From JAIVHC01 sp049975505 (GTDB lineage Bacteria; Desulfobacterota; Desulfuromonadia; Desulfuromonadales; Desulfuromonadaceae): 25,874 nucleotides of DNA. A model generated the notes under the pieces. The model did no database searches and was not told where the DNA came from. It was given only the letters and a program-made list of their open reading frames with translations. This document shows, one piece after another, positions 7,004-14,565 of this stretch. The stretch spans positions 1 to 25,874 of the forward strand of contig JBNGCY010000033.1 of the NCBI GenBank assembly GCA_049975505.1, given 5' to 3'. Position 1 is the first letter of the stretch; every line of letters begins with the position of its first letter. The translations under genes were made by a program, and so were the position numbers.

Positions 7004-8658
7004 TGGTTTCTCCTGCAGATAGGGATCATCCACAGCAAAAACATGAAGTCTCCGCCTCTCAAAGCGACAGGGTTAAAAGCCGCGTGGATCAATGCATACA
7101 GCGTCTGCATGATGCCGGGCTTATTGTGTCCGGAACCGGCTCTGAGGGCGGACCCGTCGGCGCCTGCCTGAATATATACGTGGATGCCGCACGTTGGAGC
7201 GACGCAGCAGTTGTAGCCAGGTACTGTGCATTGCGCTGGAGCGCGCTGTGGGCTGAGCAGTGCGGTGATCTCATATGGGTGATGACCCTATTCGCTGGCA
7301 AGGACGGGCACCTGCTTCTGAGTACTCAAATTTCAGTGGCACACCCTGAGCTGCCCTCAATAGCGGAGGTCTACCCCAATGCCGACCGTCCCGAACGCCA
7401 TGTCCAGGATATGTACGGCATCCGCTTTAATGAGCACCCCGACCCGCGCCGCTGGACGCGGCATCAGGCGTGGAGTGCCTCAGTGTTCCCCCTGCGCAAG
7501 GAGTTCCCCTTGAGTGGCTATCCAGACCCGAACACCCCTACCGACCACACCTATCCGTTTATAAAGATGGAGGGGGAGGATATTTACGAGGTGCCTGTGG
7601 GACCGGTGCATGCGGGGATCATCGAGCCAGGACATTTTCGATTTCACACCATTGGTGAGGACATGCTGCGCCTTGAAGAACATCTGGGCTATGTGCATAA
7701 GGGGATTGAAAAGATTGCTGAAGGACGCGATATTTCCGGATTGCTCCGCCTCGCGGCACGCGTTAGCGGCGACAGCACCATCGCCCACAGTTGGGCGGCA
7801 GCGCAGGCCGTGGAACACGCGCTGGGGATTGAGGTCCCCCCCCGTGCCCTCGCCTTGCGCGCTATCCTTGCCGAACGGGAACGAATCGCCAATCACTGCG
7901 GCGATATCGGCGCCATCTGCAATGATGTCGGGTTCACCTTTGCCATGGTGCAGTTCAGTACCCTGCGCGAGCGCATCCAGCGCCTTAACAAAAAGCTCTT
8001 CGGCCATCGCCTTCTGATGGATGGCATTGTTAAGGGGGGAGTGAACTGCGATCTGGATGCGGATGGAATCGCCGCAATGCTCGAAGAGCAAAAAATGTTA
8101 CATGCAGAGGTGGCGGAATTGATGCCCATGATTCTGGAGTATCCTTCCCTGCAGGATCGCCTGCGCACCACCGGTATTCTCCCTCACGAAACGGCTTCCC
8201 GCCTCGGGGCGCTGGGATATGTGGGACGTGCGAGCAATATCGATTACGATCTGCGCCGGGATGCCCCCTACCCCCCCTACCTGAACCTGAAAATAGAGGT
8301 GCCGGTGTATTCTGAGGGGGATGTGGCGAAACGCACCCGGGTGCGCGGGGATGAAATCCTTGTGGCCACAGAGCTGATCACAACTCTGCTTAACACCCTG
8401 CCGGAAGGTGCCATTGTAGCAGACAATACCCCGGAATATTGCGACGCATCCGGCATAGGACTGGTAGAGGGATGGCGTGGGGAGACCGTGGCGTATGTGC
8501 ATCTCAATGCCCAGGGCAAAGTGGAGCGCTATTTTCCGCGCGATCCGAGCTGGCTTAACTGGCCAGCCCTGGAGGGATTGATTCACGGCAACATCATCCC
8601 CGACTTTCCGGTATGCAACAAATCGGTTAACGGTTCGTACTCCGGTCACGATCTCTAA
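7003..8658 (+). CDS. hyfG: HyfG-like NuoC-NuoD fusion large subunit lacking all Ni-Fe cysteines (Ehr type)
   Basis: This 551-residue soluble subunit has a NuoC-like domain at about residues 25-180, marked by ERHVQDMYGIRFNEHPDPRR. A NuoD/hydrogenase-large-subunit domain follows from about 195, with GPVHAGIIEPGHFRF and EHLGYVHKGIEK. In true group 4 hydrogenases the Ni-Fe site is held by CxxC in the L1 motif and CxxC near the C terminus. Here L1 reads RVSGDSTIAH, giving S255 and S258. The terminal motif reads NGSYSGHDL, giving S545 and G548. No C-terminal maturation extension follows. The subunit therefore should not bind Ni-Fe, which matches the energy-converting-hydrogenase-related (Ehr) family. 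The start at 7003 overlaps the hyfF stop; the longer opening from 6886 lies inside hyfF. Confidence 0.93.
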   Translation: MVSPADRDHPQQKHEVSASQSDRVKSRVDQCIQRLHDAGLIVSGTGSEGGPVGACLNIYVDAARWSDAAVVARYCALRWSALWAEQCGDLIWVMTLFAGKDGHLLLSTQISVAHPELPSIAEVYPNADRPERHVQDMYGIRFNEHPDPRRWTRHQAWSASVFPLRKEFPLSGYPDPNTPTDHTYPFIKMEGEDIYEVPVGPVHAGIIEPGHFRFHTIGEDMLRLEEHLGYVHKGIEKIAEGRDISGLLRLAARVSGDSTIAHSWAAAQAVEHALGIEVPPRALALRAILAERERIANHCGDIGAICNDVGFTFAMVQFSTLRERIQRLNKKLFGHRLLMDGIVKGGVNCDLDADGIAAMLEEQKMLHAEVAELMPMILEYPSLQDRLRTTGILPHETASRLGALGYVGRASNIDYDLRRDAPYPPYLNLKIEVPVYSEGDVAKRTRVRGDEILVATELITTLLNTLPEGAIVADNTPEYCDASGIGLVEGWRGETVAYVHLNAQGKVERYFPRDPSWLNWPALEGLIHGNIIPDFPVCNKSVNGSYSGHDL

Positions 8659-8694
8659 CCCACAATTCCACCCAGCCTGGAGGAATAACAGGAT

Positions 8695-9210
8695 ATGCTT
8701 TCTATATTAAACAAAATCCGCCGTACCGGGTGTCTGACCGAAACAATCAGTAAAGCTGATGAGGATAGCGTGGAACTGGGCAGGGAATGTCAGCGCCACA
8801 TTGCAGCGACATTCGGAGGGAGTCTGGCTATCCGCATGGTGGATGCGGGTTCGTGTAACGGATGTGAGCTGGAGATGCACGCGCTCAACAACAGTTTCTA
8901 CGACATTGAACGCTTTGGAATCCACTTTGTCGCCTCGCCGCGGCATGCGGACATGCTCCTGGTAACCGGAGTGGTGTCGCGGCATATGCAGGAAGCACTT
9001 AAACGTACCTACGCCTGCACCCCCACACCGAAGCTGGTTGTTGCCATGGGTGACTGCGCGGTAAACGGCGGGGAATTCGGCACCAGCTACGCCAGTTGCG
9101 GCCCGGTGGATAACGTGATCCCCGTGGATGCATACATCAAAGGGTGTCCCCCCACTCCTCTTGATCTGATGCGGGGGATTCTGGAACTGCTACAGAAAAA
9201 ACCGCGATAG
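8695..9210 (+). CDS. hyfI: HyfI-like small subunit carrying a 4Fe-4S cluster (NuoB family)
   Basis: This 171-residue protein is the NuoB/hydrogenase small-subunit homologue that holds the terminal (N2-like) 4Fe-4S cluster beside HyfG. All four ligands are visible: C54 and C57 in GSCNGCELE, C121 in GDCAVNGG, and C151 in KGCPPTP. The CxxC spacing is the hydrogenase type, not the adjacent cysteines of complex I. It is separated from hyfG by 36 bases and has its own ribosome-binding site GGAGGA at 8679-8684, unlike the overlapping genes before it. It appears to be the last gene of the cluster: metF converges on it 41 bases later, and no clear terminator hairpin is visible between them. Confidence 0.93.
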   Translation: MLSILNKIRRTGCLTETISKADEDSVELGRECQRHIAATFGGSLAIRMVDAGSCNGCELEMHALNNSFYDIERFGIHFVASPRHADMLLVTGVVSRHMQEALKRTYACTPTPKLVVAMGDCAVNGGEFGTSYASCGPVDNVIPVDAYIKGCPPTPLDLMRGILELLQKKPR

Positions 9211-9251
9211 AGAAGGTGTACGACTTATCCGCCCTGATTACCAGGCGATTC

Positions 9252-10121
9252 TCAGCGTGCGGTCAGGCCCAGGCGCGCAAAGATCTCCAGGGTTGGCTCG
9301 GCACTGTTAAGGGTGTAGAAATGCACCCCGCTGACCTTGTGCTCGAGCAGGTCGCGCACCTGTTCGGTAGCCCAATCGAGCCCTACCCGCTCTACACCTG
9401 CATCGTCGGGAGCTTCAGCAACCTGGCGCAATAACGCGGCCGGAAAGCGGGCCCCGGCGGCAAGTTCGGCCATCTTTTCCATTCCCTTGCGATTGCGCAA
9501 TGGCATGATCCCGGCAATGATGGGAACTTCAATCCCCGCGAGGCGACAGCGCTCACAAAAATCGTAGAAATCACGGTTGTCAAAAAACAGCTGGGTGACG
9601 ATGTAATCCGCCCCGGCATCAACCTTCTGTTTCAGATACTCGATCTCCAGCAGGCGATTCGGCATCTGCGGATGCCCTTCGGGAAACCCCGCCACACCGA
9701 TACTGGTATCGGGGAATTCAGCACGTATAAACCGCACCAGATCTACGGCATACTTAAATCCATCCTCGGGCGGATGCCAGTCATCCTCCCCCACCGGCGG
9801 ATCACCGCGCAACGCAAGCACATTTTTCACCCCCGCATCGCGATAGCGCTGCATGATGGTACGCACCTCTGAGCGCGTAGCCGCAACACAGGTCTGATGC
9901 GGCACCACCGGCACCTTGCATTCCTCATGGATGCGCATCACCAGACGATTGGTCTCACTGCGGGTGGAACCACCGGCTCCATAGGTAACACTCACGGATG
10001 AAGGCTTTAAGGGCATCAGCTTTTCAATATTATTCAGGAGATTATCCCATCCCCGTTCGGTCTTGGGAGGGAAGAATTCAAAGCTCAGAGAGGTTTTCTG
10101 ACTGTTGAGAATATTTTTCAT
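9252..10121 (-). CDS. metF: 5,10-methylenetetrahydrofolate reductase
   Basis: MetF reduces methylene-tetrahydrofolate to methyl-tetrahydrofolate with a flavin cofactor. It feeds methionine synthesis and, in many anaerobes, one-carbon metabolism. The 289-residue length is standard for the bacterial enzyme. Visible marks are SFEFFPPK with the catalytic glutamate at E15, VTYGAGGSTR, LRGDPPVG with the folate-binding aspartate, and GADYIVTQLFFD. The ATG at 10121 has only a weak AGGC-type ribosome-binding site. It lies 56 bases downstream of the PHP phosphatase gene on the same strand, so the two may share a transcript. It converges with hyfI. Confidence 0.95.
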   Translation of the reverse strand: MKNILNSQKTSLSFEFFPPKTERGWDNLLNNIEKLMPLKPSSVSVTYGAGGSTRSETNRLVMRIHEECKVPVVPHQTCVAATRSEVRTIMQRYRDAGVKNVLALRGDPPVGEDDWHPPEDGFKYAVDLVRFIRAEFPDTSIGVAGFPEGHPQMPNRLLEIEYLKQKVDAGADYIVTQLFFDNRDFYDFCERCRLAGIEVPIIAGIMPLRNRKGMEKMAELAAGARFPAALLRQVAEAPDDAGVERVGLDWATEQVRDLLEHKVSGVHFYTLNSAEPTLEIFARLGLTAR

Positions 10122-10177
10122 GCTTGCCTGACTTATCCTGTTAATTGTTTAAAATTTTCATGCAATAAACGAACGAT

Positions 10178-11062
10178 TCAAATCTGATCCGGGCGGCGCC
10201 AATCACATCTGTACCCGAGTTCCTGCAACAGGCTAATCCCCGCAGCAATACCACTGCCTACACTCCCCACACCGTGTGAATCATCACCGGGGAGGATATC
10301 GATTCCCATGGAGAGCGCTTTTTTTAGAATCGGACGTGAGATATACGGCTCTGGCGCTCCCTTGAGGAGAGCACGCATATTCAGATCAAGGCGCAACCCC
10401 TGTTCCCGAATGTAGGTAAGATTGCGCTCAATCCGTCTGGTGACCGAGGGCAGATTCAGATGCACAGGATATTCGGAATCATAAAGGCGCACCAGATCGA
10501 AATGCCCCACTACCGCCGGATTCAGGTGCTGAAGCATCTCAAACTGTTCATCAAAATATGTAGAGTAAAGGGCTTCTATCCCCCCGCAGACAGAGATAGC
10601 ATGCACATACTCATCCAGGCTGAAATCAAAGTTAACCCCGCGTACATGGTGTACGGACCCGACAATATAGTCCAGAGCGTAACGGCGTTGCAACTCTAAT
10701 GCAAATTCAATCGCACCGGGATAGCATTCACTTTCCATCCCCACCAACAGGATGATCTCATCCTGATAGCGCTGCTGCAGCTCCCGGGCGGTTTTAACAT
10801 AGCGGGAAAACTGCTCCTGCAGAGCAGTACTGCTGATCCCCGCCTCGCGCTCATCCGCATACCGGTACTGACCATGGAGTGGAGGCATGTGTTCGGTAAT
10901 TCCCACCCAGGCAAAACCCTGGCGGATATATTCCTGCACTACAGCTTCCAGGGTATCTCTGGCATGGAGGCAGAAATCCCCACTGTGACCGCCATGAGCG
11001 GAAACCCGTGCGGGGGCATACGACCCCTTCACTGTGTCTTCTGCTTCATTATAGTGCTGCAT
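10178..11062 (-). CDS. PHP-domain phosphoesterase, probable histidinol-phosphatase (HisK type)
   Basis: This 294-residue protein shows the ordered metal-binding motifs of the PHP superfamily. They are HxGH with H23 and H26, GITEH with H58, GMESE with E110, GSVHH with H138, VVGHFD with H187, and a final GDDSHG. The pattern and length fit HisK-type histidinol-phosphatases, which release phosphate from L-histidinol phosphate in histidine synthesis. No other his gene is nearby, so the substrate is a family-based assignment. The ATG at 11062 has GGGAG seven bases upstream. It is divergent from ridA and upstream of metF. Confidence 0.8.
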   Translation of the reverse strand: MQHYNEAEDTVKGSYAPARVSAHGGHSGDFCLHARDTLEAVVQEYIRQGFAWVGITEHMPPLHGQYRYADEREAGISSTALQEQFSRYVKTARELQQRYQDEIILLVGMESECYPGAIEFALELQRRYALDYIVGSVHHVRGVNFDFSLDEYVHAISVCGGIEALYSTYFDEQFEMLQHLNPAVVGHFDLVRLYDSEYPVHLNLPSVTRRIERNLTYIREQGLRLDLNMRALLKGAPEPYISRPILKKALSMGIDILPGDDSHGVGSVGSGIAAGISLLQELGYRCDWRRPDQI

Positions 11063-11097
11063 ACCGCAACTCCCTTCAGCGCATCGTGCTTAAATTA

Positions 11098-11113
11098 TTG
11101 CACCCCTGTGCAA
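11098..11113. promoter_or_regulatory. Inverted repeat over the ridA -35 region, candidate operator
   Basis: TTGCAC-CCCT-GTGCAA has perfect 6-base arms with a 4-base centre. It lies in the 141-base region between the divergent PHP phosphatase and ridA genes and covers the candidate ridA -35 box. A regulator binding here could act on both genes. No binding protein can be named from the sequence. Confidence 0.4.
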
Positions 11114-11126
11114 GTGGACGTAAAAT
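11098..11126 (+). promoter_or_regulatory. Candidate sigma70 promoter of ridA
   Basis: TAAAAT at 11121-11126 matches the -10 consensus in five of six positions. It lies 17 bases after TTGCAC at 11098-11103, which matches the -35 in only three. A start near 11133 would leave a leader of about 70 bases before the ridA ATG at 11204. Confidence 0.4.
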
Positions 11127-11203
11127 GTCCGCCGGTAACGTGCTGACAAAATCACAATAACCCTGAAAAACACCACACAAATACGCGCAAAAGGAGCGAT
11201 AAA

Positions 11204-11596
11204 ATGAAAAAAGAAATCACCACACAGGCAGCACCTAAGGCGATCGGTCCATACGCTCAGGCCATCCGGTGCGGAAATCTGGTATTCTGTTCCGGGCAGA
11301 TTCCGATAGATCCGCACAGCGGAGAACTTGCCGCTCCTTCGATTAAAGGACAGACCCATCAGGTGATGCGAAATCTCAGGGAAGTACTTGCAGCTGCGGG
11401 ACTTTCCTTTGCCAATGTGCTTAAAACCACCATCTACCTTACCGACCTGGAGGATTTCGGAGTTGTGAACGATATCTACGCTGAATATGTCGGCTCTCCG
11501 CCACCGGCACGGGCATGTGTCCAGGTAGCGGCACTGCCGAAAAAATCAAGGATTGAAATTGAATGCATCGCCGCCTCTGAGTCAATGCATTCATAA
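11204..11596 (+). CDS. ridA: RidA family enamine/imine deaminase
   Basis: This 130-residue protein is of standard RidA length. RidA hydrolyses reactive 2-aminoacrylate and related enamines released by PLP enzymes, giving ketoacids and ammonia. Family marks are APKAIGPYAQAI near the N terminus, VFCSGQIPIDP, and PPARACVQVAALPK containing R103, the carboxylate-binding arginine. E120 lies in the conserved IEIECIA strand. The ATG at 11204 has AGGAG at 11192-11196, seven bases upstream. The gene stands alone, with its own upstream promoter-like region, and converges with the uracil-DNA glycosylase gene eight bases away. Confidence 0.93.
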   Translation: MKKEITTQAAPKAIGPYAQAIRCGNLVFCSGQIPIDPHSGELAAPSIKGQTHQVMRNLREVLAAAGLSFANVLKTTIYLTDLEDFGVVNDIYAEYVGSPPPARACVQVAALPKKSRIEIECIAASESMHS

Positions 11597-11604
11597 TAAA
11601 ACCT

Positions 11605-12351
11605 TTATTCCGCCTGACTTCTCAGCCGCTGCATCACCTGCTTCATATCCTGCCACAGTTCGCGCTTATGTGCCGGGTTGCGGAGCAGATACGCCGGATG
11701 AAAGGTGGGCATGAGATCGATGCCGTTGTAACTGCGCCATTCACCGCGCATTTTGCTGATGGGGGTTTTATCCTCCAGCAGGGTCTGTGCGGCAAACTTA
11801 CCCAGCGCTACCAGAACATCGGGATTAATAGCATCGAGCTGGCGTTTCAGAAATGGCTCACACGCGGCAATTTCATCAGCTTCGGGGTTGCGGTTCTGGG
11901 GAGGACGGCACTTGATCACGTTGCAGATATACACATCCTCACGCTCAAGCCCCATGGCGAACAGAATCCGGTTCAGAAGTAAACCGGCTTCCCCCACAAA
12001 GGGTTCGCCCTGTTCATCCTCCCGACCCCCGGGGCCTTCGCCGACGAAAACCAGGCTCGCTTTGGGGTCCCCGCTCCCGAAGACGATATTTGTGCGTGTA
12101 CGCCCCAGAGAGCAGCGCTGGCAGTCACCCAGATCCGCACGAATCTCCTCCAGGGTTTCTGCTCGACACGCGGTCGTTGCCGCCACCACCGGATCCAGAT
12201 TCGAGCACAAGGGCAATGCTGCAGCAGCATTAGGGTCAAAATGGAGATCCTCAACGCCCCAGCGCTGCAGATCCTGCAGCGCTGCTACCGCATTTGCGCA
12301 GGCGGAGTGTATAAGTTGGGTGCGTTTATCCAGCATATCCTTTACATCCAT
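11605..12351 (-). CDS. Family 4 uracil-DNA glycosylase (Fe-S)
   Basis: This 248-residue enzyme removes uracil from DNA during base excision repair. Four cysteines for the 4Fe-4S cluster of this family are visible: C77 and C80 in DCQRCSLGRTR, C148 in NVIKCRPPQNRNP, and C164 in ACEPFL. Motif 1 appears as GEGPGGREDEQGEPFVG, and the second motif as TFHPAYLLRNP. The first 70 residues form a variable extension often seen in larger family members. The ATG at 12351 lacks a strong ribosome-binding site, with only AGGA about 15 bases upstream, so the start is less certain than the identity. Divergent from the phospholipase gene. Confidence 0.93.
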   Translation of the reverse strand: MDVKDMLDKRTQLIHSACANAVAALQDLQRWGVEDLHFDPNAAAALPLCSNLDPVVAATTACRAETLEEIRADLGDCQRCSLGRTRTNIVFGSGDPKASLVFVGEGPGGREDEQGEPFVGEAGLLLNRILFAMGLEREDVYICNVIKCRPPQNRNPEADEIAACEPFLKRQLDAINPDVLVALGKFAAQTLLEDKTPISKMRGEWRSYNGIDLMPTFHPAYLLRNPAHKRELWQDMKQVMQRLRSQAE

Positions 12352-12427
12352 TCACCGATGGCATTATCCTGCCCGGTGTTAGCGTAAAATGTCAAACTCC
12401 TCAACAGTCCAGCGCGGAGATTATTAT

Positions 12428-13321
12428 ATGCGCTCATGTTTAACAGTGCTCACCTTTTTGTGTCTCTTCCTCACCCCTACTGAAGTCTGGGCGTGGGGGT
12501 TCGGGGTACATCTACAGCTGGGCAACAGTATCCTGGCGCAGACAGGAAATCTCCCCGCTCATGTGGCTGCGCTCCTGAATGCATTTCCACACGATTTTCT
12601 CTACGGTTGCATCAGTGCAGATATTACCCTGGGAAAGAAATACACCCACTATCTTAAACACTGCCACAGCTGGAATATGGGGAACAAGGTGCTCGCGGCA
12701 GCAAAAACCGATGCCCAGCGTGCATGCGCGTATGGCTACATTGCCCACCTTGGTGCGGATACCATTGCCCATGGCTTCATGGTGCCCTACAAAATGGTGC
12801 GCAGTTACAACACCACGTTCCTCAATCATGCCTACTGGGAACTGCGCTTTGAAGCGCGTATCGATCCGCAGATATGGGCTCAGGCCAGGGAGCTCGCGCA
12901 ATATGATTTCAGTGAGAACGACAAACTCCTGCGCCGCGTACTGGTACGCACCCTGTTCTCCTTCGGCACCAACAAACGCATGTTCAATTCAATGTTGCTT
13001 ATCAGCCGTATCCGGCGCTGGCAACGCATTCTGAAACGTCTGGATGAGCGCTCGGTATGGAAACTGGAACAAAAAGACCGCCAGGAGTACCTTGACCTCG
13101 CTCTCGAAGCAAGCATGAGTGTCCTCTCGGATCCTGCCAGTGCATATTTCAATGCCGACCCTACCGGCGAACGTGCTCTGCAGACAGCACAAAAAATGCG
13201 CACCAGCCTGAAAACCCTGTGGCAGGACGGGCGTCTGCCATCCGAACTCAGCGTTCCCATTCTTGATGACGTCAAAGAGCATTTCCGCTCCAACATCACC
13301 AACCCTCTGAACAATATCTAG
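12428..13321 (+). CDS. Exported zinc-dependent phospholipase C family protein
   Basis: The predicted protein has 297 residues. I chose the ATG at 12428 (ribosome-binding GGAGA at 12416-12420) over an in-frame ATG at 12389. This start places a clean signal peptide first: a hydrophobic core LTVLTFLCLFL and a VWA cleavage site after A22. The mature protein would begin WGFGVH. In bacterial zinc phospholipases C the mature N-terminal tryptophan is itself a zinc ligand. Further histidine/aspartate motifs are FPHDFLYG, HCHSWN, and GYIAHLGADTIAHG, matching pfam00882. The enzyme likely acts outside the cytoplasm on phospholipid head groups or related substrates; the exact substrate is unknown. It ends by sharing CTAG with the convergent coaBC. 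Confidence 0.8.
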   Translation: MRSCLTVLTFLCLFLTPTEVWAWGFGVHLQLGNSILAQTGNLPAHVAALLNAFPHDFLYGCISADITLGKKYTHYLKHCHSWNMGNKVLAAAKTDAQRACAYGYIAHLGADTIAHGFMVPYKMVRSYNTTFLNHAYWELRFEARIDPQIWAQARELAQYDFSENDKLLRRVLVRTLFSFGTNKRMFNSMLLISRIRRWQRILKRLDERSVWKLEQKDRQEYLDLALEASMSVLSDPASAYFNADPTGERALQTAQKMRTSLKTLWQDGRLPSELSVPILDDVKEHFRSNITNPLNNI

Positions 13322-14526
13322 GAGGCAGATTTGGCAATGAGGGTCGTGACCCGATCCAACAGAGCATGCGCCACCTCAGCCTTGCTCGATTGCGGCATAT
13401 CTTCCACCCTGCCATCGGCATGGAGGAACTTAACCACGTTGGTCTCCACATCAAAACCCGCCCCGGGGGCAGTAACGTCATTGGCAACCAGCATATCCAG
13501 ATTCTTACGCTGCAGTTTATCCTGTGCATGGCGTAAAAGGTCATGGGTTTCTGCGGCAAAGCCAACTACTATCTGCCCCGTTTTCTCCATTCCGATCTGG
13601 GCAAGGATGTCCGGATTGGGCTCCAGTTCTATGCATGCAGAATCTGTGTTTTTCTTTATTTTATGCTGTGCCACGCAACTGGGGCGATAATCGGCAACCG
13701 CCGCTGCTTTGATCACCACACTGGTGCCTGGCAGCTCTCGCATCATCGCGGCATGCATGTCTCTGGCGCTTTCCACCGGGACATATCTGACACCCAATGG
13801 AACCGGCAGAGCTGTAGGGCCGCTGACCAGCACCACCTCTGCGCCGCGTTGCCATGCGGCGCGGGCGATGGCGTAGCCCATTTTCCCCGAAGAGTAGTTG
13901 GATACGTAGCGGATCGGATCGAGTTTTTCCCGCGTGGGACCGGCACTTATCAGCACCCGCTCCCCGTTCAAATCAGCAGGGGTCAGAACCTTCTCAATCC
14001 ACTCCTGAATATGTTCCGGCGCCGGGAGTTTTCCCTTGCCCTCCCAACCACACGCCAGCGCTCCATCGTCGGGTTCAATGAGGTGGAAGCCCCGTTGCGT
14101 AAGAATCTGCATATTGTGCTGCACCGCAGCACTTTCATACATATTCACATTCATGGAGGGCGCCAGAACCACGGGCGCTTTGGTGGCCATCAGAGTGGTA
14201 CTAAGCAGATCGTCCGCAATCCCGCCACTGAGTTTGCCGATAATGTTTGCGGTTGTGGGTACAACAACACACAAATCCGCCTTGTCTGCGAGAGAGATAT
14301 GTCCGATCTCCTTTTCCTGATACAGATCGAACATCCGGGTATGCACCGGATTGTTAGACAGGGTCTGAAAGGTCAGCGGCGTGACAAACTCGCATGCATT
14401 TGCGGTCATCACCACTGAAACCTCTGCTCCGGCTTTAGTGAGTAAGCGCAGCAGTTCTACAGCTTTATACACCGCAATCCCGCCGCATACCCCAAGTACA
14501 ATCTGCTTTCCTGCAAGGACTGGCAT
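13318..14526 (-). CDS. coaBC: Bifunctional phosphopantothenoylcysteine decarboxylase / phosphopantothenate-cysteine ligase
   Basis: This 402-residue CoaBC carries out two consecutive steps of coenzyme A synthesis. The N-terminal flavin-dependent CoaC half shows GVCGGIAVYK, the active histidine H76 in GHISLADKAD, an APSMN loop and the catalytic C159 in ACGWEGKGKL. The C-terminal CoaB half, from about residue 190, shows SAGPTREKLDPIRYVSNYSSGKMG, KAAAVADYRP, NPDILAQIG, GFAAETH and ANDV. I chose the ATG at 14526 with AGGAAGG upstream; a TTG at 14565 would add 13 unsupported residues. It follows the MBL-fold gene by 39 bases and is the last gene of a five-gene run. Its TAG lies in the CTAG that also holds the stop of the opposite gene. 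Confidence 0.95.
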   Translation of the reverse strand: MPVLAGKQIVLGVCGGIAVYKAVELLRLLTKAGAEVSVVMTANACEFVTPLTFQTLSNNPVHTRMFDLYQEKEIGHISLADKADLCVVVPTTANIIGKLSGGIADDLLSTTLMATKAPVVLAPSMNVNMYESAAVQHNMQILTQRGFHLIEPDDGALACGWEGKGKLPAPEHIQEWIEKVLTPADLNGERVLISAGPTREKLDPIRYVSNYSSGKMGYAIARAAWQRGAEVVLVSGPTALPVPLGVRYVPVESARDMHAAMMRELPGTSVVIKAAAVADYRPSCVAQHKIKKNTDSACIELEPNPDILAQIGMEKTGQIVVGFAAETHDLLRHAQDKLQRKNLDMLVANDVTAPGAGFDVETNVVKFLHADGRVEDMPQSSKAEVAHALLDRVTTLIAKSAS

Positions 14527-14565
14527 AAGTTGAGCCTTCCTGATCAAGTCTTCGGATCCCCGCAA

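Noticed and set aside
7003..8658. Calling the hyf cluster an active hydrogenase-4 or formate hydrogenlyase
   Set aside because: All four Ni-Fe cysteines are replaced in HyfG, and no formate dehydrogenase or maturation genes are present.
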